The notes under the pieces: model-generated
What the model was told of the DNA's origin: nothing
What the model saw: the letters and a program-made list of their open reading frames with translations, nothing else
The model's database searches: none
Translations under genes and position numbers: made by a program
Part shown: positions 60,231 to 64,000 of the stretch, piece after piece
How the letters are laid out: every line of letters starts with the position of its first letter
Numbering within the stretch: position 1 is the stretch's first letter
Assembly: GCF_014384705.1 (NCBI RefSeq)
Contig: NZ_JACRSN010000014.1
Span: 1 to 64,000, forward strand
Reading direction: 5' to 3'
From: Yeguia hominis
GTDB taxonomy: Bacteria; Bacillota; Clostridia; Oscillospirales; Acutalibacteraceae
Length of the DNA: 64,000 nt

Positions 60231-60560
60231 ACCCGGTGTGTCGCGACGGTATCCGCATCGAGCAGGAAGGGAATAGCCTATCCTTCCTTGATCGTAAACG
60301 GATCGACTTTTTTTACATAAAGGATCGATCCCGTGTGATAAGTCGGTTCCATAGAACCCGACAACACACGAAACACCTGCAGTCCAACCACTCTTGCCCC
60401 AACCAGCAAAATTGCCAGCAGAACGACCAGCGCAACCAAAACGCTGCTGACGATATTTCATATTTTTTTGAGAGAATGACGCACGCTGTTTCTTCCCTTC
60501 TCAATCTTCTCAAAAAAGCTTCCTGTACGCCAGAAAATTCAGACAACAGCCGACCGCAGT
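60222..60560 (-). pseudogene. Decayed SipW-type signal peptidase I
   Basis: The minus strand reads VLVALVVLLAILLVGARVVG (membrane span), LSGSMEPTYHTGSILYVKKV (catalytic Ser in GSMEP), DPFTIKEG, then a TAG, then PFLLDADTVATHRVVGIV (catalytic His). Ser-His order and spacing are those of SipW/S26B enzymes. At least one stop and an N-terminal frame break are present, and the 3' end is joined to an IS3 fragment. A dead second SipW-type gene, located in the chromosome. Confidence 0.7.
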
Positions 60561-60747
60561 TGATGTAACATTTCATAAAAGAGCAAGCAAACTCCTAGGT
60601 TTCTGCATCCAATACAAAGGCATTTAACCGATGAGGATATACTGCAGCGCCATTTCAGATTCAAGGGACGACGCGGGAAAACGCACCCATTTACGAGAAT
60701 ATCTAACATCTCAGTTGCTCTATCTGCAAAAATCGCGCGATTTTTCC

Positions 60748-61893
60748 CTAAAATTCGGAATCTTGCGGCACACTAGATCTCAGAAAGTCTTCCATTTCCT
60801 TTCTGAACCGATAATCCGCAAGCAGCAGATCCACCATCCGTCCATAGCTCTTGACGCCGTCTTCCTGACGGTTTGCTTTCAGATACGTGTCGTTGACCGC
60901 TTCAGAAGCCTCTGCAACCGGCCCCTCAAATTGCTTCCAATAACGGCTGTTTGCGGCGAGATCCCGCTTTACGCCCTCGGAAAGCATCGCATATGTCTCG
61001 CTGCCCAAATCGCGGTCAATCGAAAACAGCGCATTGTTGGCATGAATAAAGGCCAGCATCGCACCGGAATACTGAAATTCCGGGAAGTCACTTGCCCGAC
61101 AGGCGAGAAATGCGATAAAATTTGCCTCATCTTCCCGCATATAACCGCGCAAATGCGTCAGCTCATGACACATCGTGGAGGGAATCGAGTAGTCCGGGAT
61201 ATCGACATTGACATTCGCCTCAAAGGTAAACGGAAAAAACACGCCGGTAATATTCGCCCAGGACATTGCGCGCGAAAGCAACACCGGTTTCGGCGACCGG
61301 TAACAGTCCGGAAGCGTCGGATAACTTGCCGCCAGGCTCGCGTACGTTTTACGCGCATGTTCCGCCGTATCACGGACAGAACCCTCCGCAAGCTGCATGA
61401 CACCCTCGGAATCCTCCGGCAGCCCATCACGCAAATCGGAAAGCGTCCCCGCAAGCTCTGCGCACAACGTGGAAAGCTCCTCCTTGGAGGAATCCTGCAC
61501 CGTGAGTCCGCAAACCGCAGAAAACGGAACCCGATGGTAATTGATCCCGCAGGAAATCGTAAAAAGGAACCACAGCGCACCGCCGACACAGAGCAGGTTG
61601 ATTCCGGCTTTTGCCGCCCGAAGGCCCCGCTTTTCCGGGTTTCGGATCAGACGGATCAAAAACAGCAGCAGAAACACGATCACCGCAGCGACAGCAGCGA
61701 GAATCAAAATTTCTGCAACCGAAAACGGCGCTAACGCCATGACTGCATGAACGGCAGAGGCATAAACCGGATAAATCGTCGTGGCATACCATTCCGCAAA
61801 CGATGTGGAATTTGACGCGCAAAGCGTCAGAATGAGAGCGGCAGGAACGCAAAGAAGGATCCAAAGCCGCCGCAAATGCAGAAGCGATTTCAT
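60748..61893 (-). CDS. DUF3810 membrane metallopeptidase-like protein
   Basis: 381 residues from the ATG at 61893 (GGGAGG upstream). Three N-terminal membrane spans, then a soluble domain with a zinc-type HELTH motif in PSTMCHELTHLRGYMREDEA and a following Glu. The family (DUF3810) is common in Firmicutes and Bacteroidetes; activity is not established. Complete and apparently intact. Confidence 0.85.
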   Translation of the reverse strand: MKSLLHLRRLWILLCVPAALILTLCASNSTSFAEWYATTIYPVYASAVHAVMALAPFSVAEILILAAVAAVIVFLLLFLIRLIRNPEKRGLRAAKAGINLLCVGGALWFLFTISCGINYHRVPFSAVCGLTVQDSSKEELSTLCAELAGTLSDLRDGLPEDSEGVMQLAEGSVRDTAEHARKTYASLAASYPTLPDCYRSPKPVLLSRAMSWANITGVFFPFTFEANVNVDIPDYSIPSTMCHELTHLRGYMREDEANFIAFLACRASDFPEFQYSGAMLAFIHANNALFSIDRDLGSETYAMLSEGVKRDLAANSRYWKQFEGPVAEASEAVNDTYLKANRQEDGVKSYGRMVDLLLADYRFRKEMEDFLRSSVPQDSEF

Positions 61894-62117
61894 AAACAGC
61901 CTCCCGATTTTCATTTTGAAAAAGCACGCTGTCGTCCGACCCGGCGGCGTCTTTCAAGGAAAGTATAACACAAGCGCACGGCGGCGGCAATCTTTCGAAA
62001 GTACGACCATCCAGTTTTTCGCAACCATTCGGTTTTCAACGAGAATACTCCCGTTTTCTCGTTCCATTCAATTTGATGCACATATCGGATATTCCGCATC
62101 TGTGTTCCGAACACATC

Positions 62118-62163
62118 AAAAAGCCGATCCGCCCCGAGGATTCCCCAAGGCGGACCGGCTTTC
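62118..62163 (-). terminator. Terminator of the fucose isomerase gene
   Basis: On the minus strand AAAGCCGGTCCGCC and GGCGGATCGGCTTTTT form a long hairpin ending in a T-run, about 50 bp after the fucI stop. Confidence 0.85.
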
Positions 62164-62213
62164 TCAGAAGGTATTCCGTTTTTGCAGGCGTGCTTTTTCG
62201 TACACGGATGCAC

Positions 62214-63998
62214 TTATTTGTAAAGCGGTCCGAATGCCGCGCATGCACGGTAATCCGCACTTGTCAGGTCTTCCGTGCCAAAAGAAGACCACACGGCCGG
62301 ACGGTAAATTTTCTCCTCCGAAACATTGTGCATGGAAACCGGAATCCGCAGCATGGAAGCCAGCGTAATCAGTTCTGCGCCCACATGTCCGCAGCAGAAT
62401 GCACCGTGATTCGCGCCCCAGTTTGCCATCACGCTGTATACATCTTTAAACGCGCCTTTTCCGGTCAGGCGCGGAGCAAACCAGGTTGTCGGCCAGGTCG
62501 GGTCTGTCCGGTTGTCCAAAATCCGATGCGTTTCCGGATCCAGTTCGCAGGAATATCCCTCTGCAAGCTGCAGAACCGGTCCAAGGCCCTTGACAACATT
62601 GAGCCGTGCCAGCGTAACCGGCATACCGCCGCGTGTGCCGCCGATAAAGTGGCTGGAGAACCCGCCGCCGCGGAAATAACCGAGATCCGCCGGGCACCAA
62701 TCCGTCGCCGCCAAACAGGCGTCGGCGTCTTCTTGCTGCATGTTGTAAAACGGCTTGATCACCGGACGGCCGGTTTCGTCGGGAACTGCTCCGTTCCCAT
62801 CGAGCGCCGCCGCACCGGAGTTCACAAGATGAATCAGGCCGTTTTCCGCATATCCGGTCGGCTTTTTGCCGGCTACGCGTTCGATGGCTTCCGGACTCCA
62901 GAAGGTCCGAACATCCGCAAAAATACCCGGTGTATCCGAAACGAGATGTTCCAAAAGCATCGTCATCGCATTGAGCGTATCGTTCTCTGTCGCAACCGGA
63001 ATCGATTCCCGCAGGCCGTTCCAGTCAAACTGGCTGGAGAGCATCGCCTCTAGGAAGTCGAAATTCGGCATGAAATCCGTCCACTGGCGCTGACCCTGGA
63101 TACCGCCGATCAGCGCGTTGTGGCCGCAGCTTTCCTCAACAAATCCCATCTGGGCAAGCTTCGGATTTCCGTGATACAGATCGCGGACGATCAGCATGCA
63201 CTTGACGCAAAACTCCCACTGTGCATCCTTTTCCGCACGGCTAAACTGTTTTTCCGCCGGATTTTTGTCTATGCCTTCTTTGCAATGCGCCTTTGTCCAT
63301 GCAAGGGCTTTCTCAAACTCTTCATGGTCGTAGATGCCATTCTGCACACGCCGGATCAGCTCGCTCTCGTCAACCGATTCACTGCGCATGCCGAAATACT
63401 CCTGCAAAAGGTCCTGGTTGAGGATAGATCCGGCAATTCCCATGCACATCGATCCGATCTGCAGATAGCTTTTTCCGCGCATAATCTTTGCTGCGAGACC
63501 AGCCTTGGCAAACCGGAGAATTTTCTCCTTTACATCCTCCGGAATACTCCGGTCATCGCCATCCTGCACGTGGTGGCCATAGATTCCAAAAGCGGGCAGC
63601 CCCTTCTGCGCATGCGCTGCAAGCACTGCGGCAAGATACACTGCGCCCGGGCGTTCGGTTCCGTTAAATCCCCAGACTGCCTTGATGGTGTGCGGGTCCA
63701 TATCCATTGTTTCGGTTCCGTAGCACCAGCACGGGGTAACGGTCAGCGTCACGCCGACGCCTTCTTTTTCAAATTTCTCCGCGCACATAGCCGCTTCCCG
63801 TACGCCGCCGATCGTCGTATCGGCGATCACGACCTCCGCCGGCCGACCATCCGGATATTTTATGTTCTCCCGAATCAGGGCTGCCGCTGCCTGCGCCATT
63901 CCCATTGTCTGATCTTCCAGGCTTTCCCGCACCCCATTGCGGCGGCCGTCAATGGTGGGTCGGATTCCGATTTTCGGCATTTGTGTAAAATAATACAT
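62214..63998 (-). CDS. fucI: L-fucose isomerase
   Basis: Up to 594 residues, the normal length. MPKIGIRPTIDGRRNGVRES near the start; VTPCWCYGTETMDMDPHTIK; catalytic Glu in VATENDTLNAM, Asp in IFADVRTFWSPEAIERV and His in NWGANHGAFCCGHVGAE, the metal-binding residues of FucI. It converts L-fucose to L-fuculose in the first step of fucose catabolism, relevant for a mucin-using gut bacterium. The start is either 63998 or 63980; only two bases lie upstream in the window, so the ribosome binding site cannot be judged. Confidence 0.93.
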   Translation of the reverse strand: MYYFTQMPKIGIRPTIDGRRNGVRESLEDQTMGMAQAAAALIRENIKYPDGRPAEVVIADTTIGGVREAAMCAEKFEKEGVGVTLTVTPCWCYGTETMDMDPHTIKAVWGFNGTERPGAVYLAAVLAAHAQKGLPAFGIYGHHVQDGDDRSIPEDVKEKILRFAKAGLAAKIMRGKSYLQIGSMCMGIAGSILNQDLLQEYFGMRSESVDESELIRRVQNGIYDHEEFEKALAWTKAHCKEGIDKNPAEKQFSRAEKDAQWEFCVKCMLIVRDLYHGNPKLAQMGFVEESCGHNALIGGIQGQRQWTDFMPNFDFLEAMLSSQFDWNGLRESIPVATENDTLNAMTMLLEHLVSDTPGIFADVRTFWSPEAIERVAGKKPTGYAENGLIHLVNSGAAALDGNGAVPDETGRPVIKPFYNMQQEDADACLAATDWCPADLGYFRGGGFSSHFIGGTRGGMPVTLARLNVVKGLGPVLQLAEGYSCELDPETHRILDNRTDPTWPTTWFAPRLTGKGAFKDVYSVMANWGANHGAFCCGHVGAELITLASMLRIPVSMHNVSEEKIYRPAVWSSFGTEDLTSADYRACAAFGPLYK

Positions 63999-64000
63999 AA

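Noticed and set aside
60631..61734. A 367-codon plus-strand open frame
   Set aside because: It is antisense to the intact DUF3810 gene, which has a ribosome binding site, membrane spans and a HELTH motif.

Overview
This window looks like a gut Clostridia chromosome (Oscillospiraceae/Ruminococcaceae type) carrying a large composite integrative and conjugative element (ICE). That taxonomic call is an inference. It rests on the clostridial ICE gene set (Mob/Pre-like relaxase, Maff2, TrbL, PrgI, VirB4, class B sortase, Cys-rich VLP, CHAP hydrolase), Tn4451-type accessory genes (TnpV, TnpW, large serine recombinase), SPQTG-type wall anchors and strong AGGAGG ribosome binding sites. There is no rRNA gene to fix the species.

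Layout. (1) 1-1560: C-terminal part of a large serine recombinase with an in-frame amber codon, then tnpV. (2) About 1576-15500: three consecutive surface-protein cassettes bounded by related flanking sequence. Cassette 1 holds a TetR regulator coupled to a 1435-residue wall protein. Cassette 2 holds two tandem FIVAR-repeat wall proteins, the second frameshifted. Cassette 3 holds one FIVAR wall protein. Cassettes 2 and 3 share a promoter and a leader ORF, and in cassette 3 that ORF carries a (GGCTC)7 tract. (3) 15400-17809: ICE backbone with a small Cys protein, a RepA-like ATPase, an oriT-like hairpin and a relaxase that has lost its C-terminus. (4) 17810-23520: a patchwork of gene fragments, a GH28-like enzyme and a group II intron. 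(5) 23663-32916: ICE transfer genes, beginning with a coupling protein that has lost its N-terminal half. (6) 33062-35582: serine resolvase, SLOG-family protein and tyrosine recombinase. (7) 35925-47532: a TetR-headed operon encoding an anchored protein, a TasA-like protein, a SipW-type signal peptidase, five paralogous SipW-type secreted proteins separated by covarying RNA hairpins, and a final membrane protein with an internal SipW-like signal. (8) 47655-53879: ICE control region with ImmA/IrrE peptidase, XRE repressor, an attenuator-like leader, sigma-like and MazF-like proteins, a stack of excisionase-like HTH proteins and the tyrosine integrase. (9) 54183-54227: displaced 3' part of tRNA-Arg(CCT), marking the ICE right end. 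(10) 54653-64000: chromosomal genes, mostly on the minus strand (MGMT, alpha/beta hydrolase, EFR1 ferredoxin, acetyltransferases, DUF3810, L-fucose isomerase), with several decayed genes.

How it fits together. The ICE carries its own class B sortase and several candidate substrates with SPQTGD or TPPTGD anchors. Separately it carries a signal peptidase with candidate dedicated substrates. It therefore seems specialised in remodelling the host cell surface (adhesins and a TasA-like fibre or matrix). The repeated flanks, the 192-bp FIVAR repeats, the pentanucleotide tract and the near-identical 5' ends of the SipW-type genes all provide ways for these surface genes to vary. Self-transfer is doubtful, because both the relaxase and the coupling protein are truncated around region 4.
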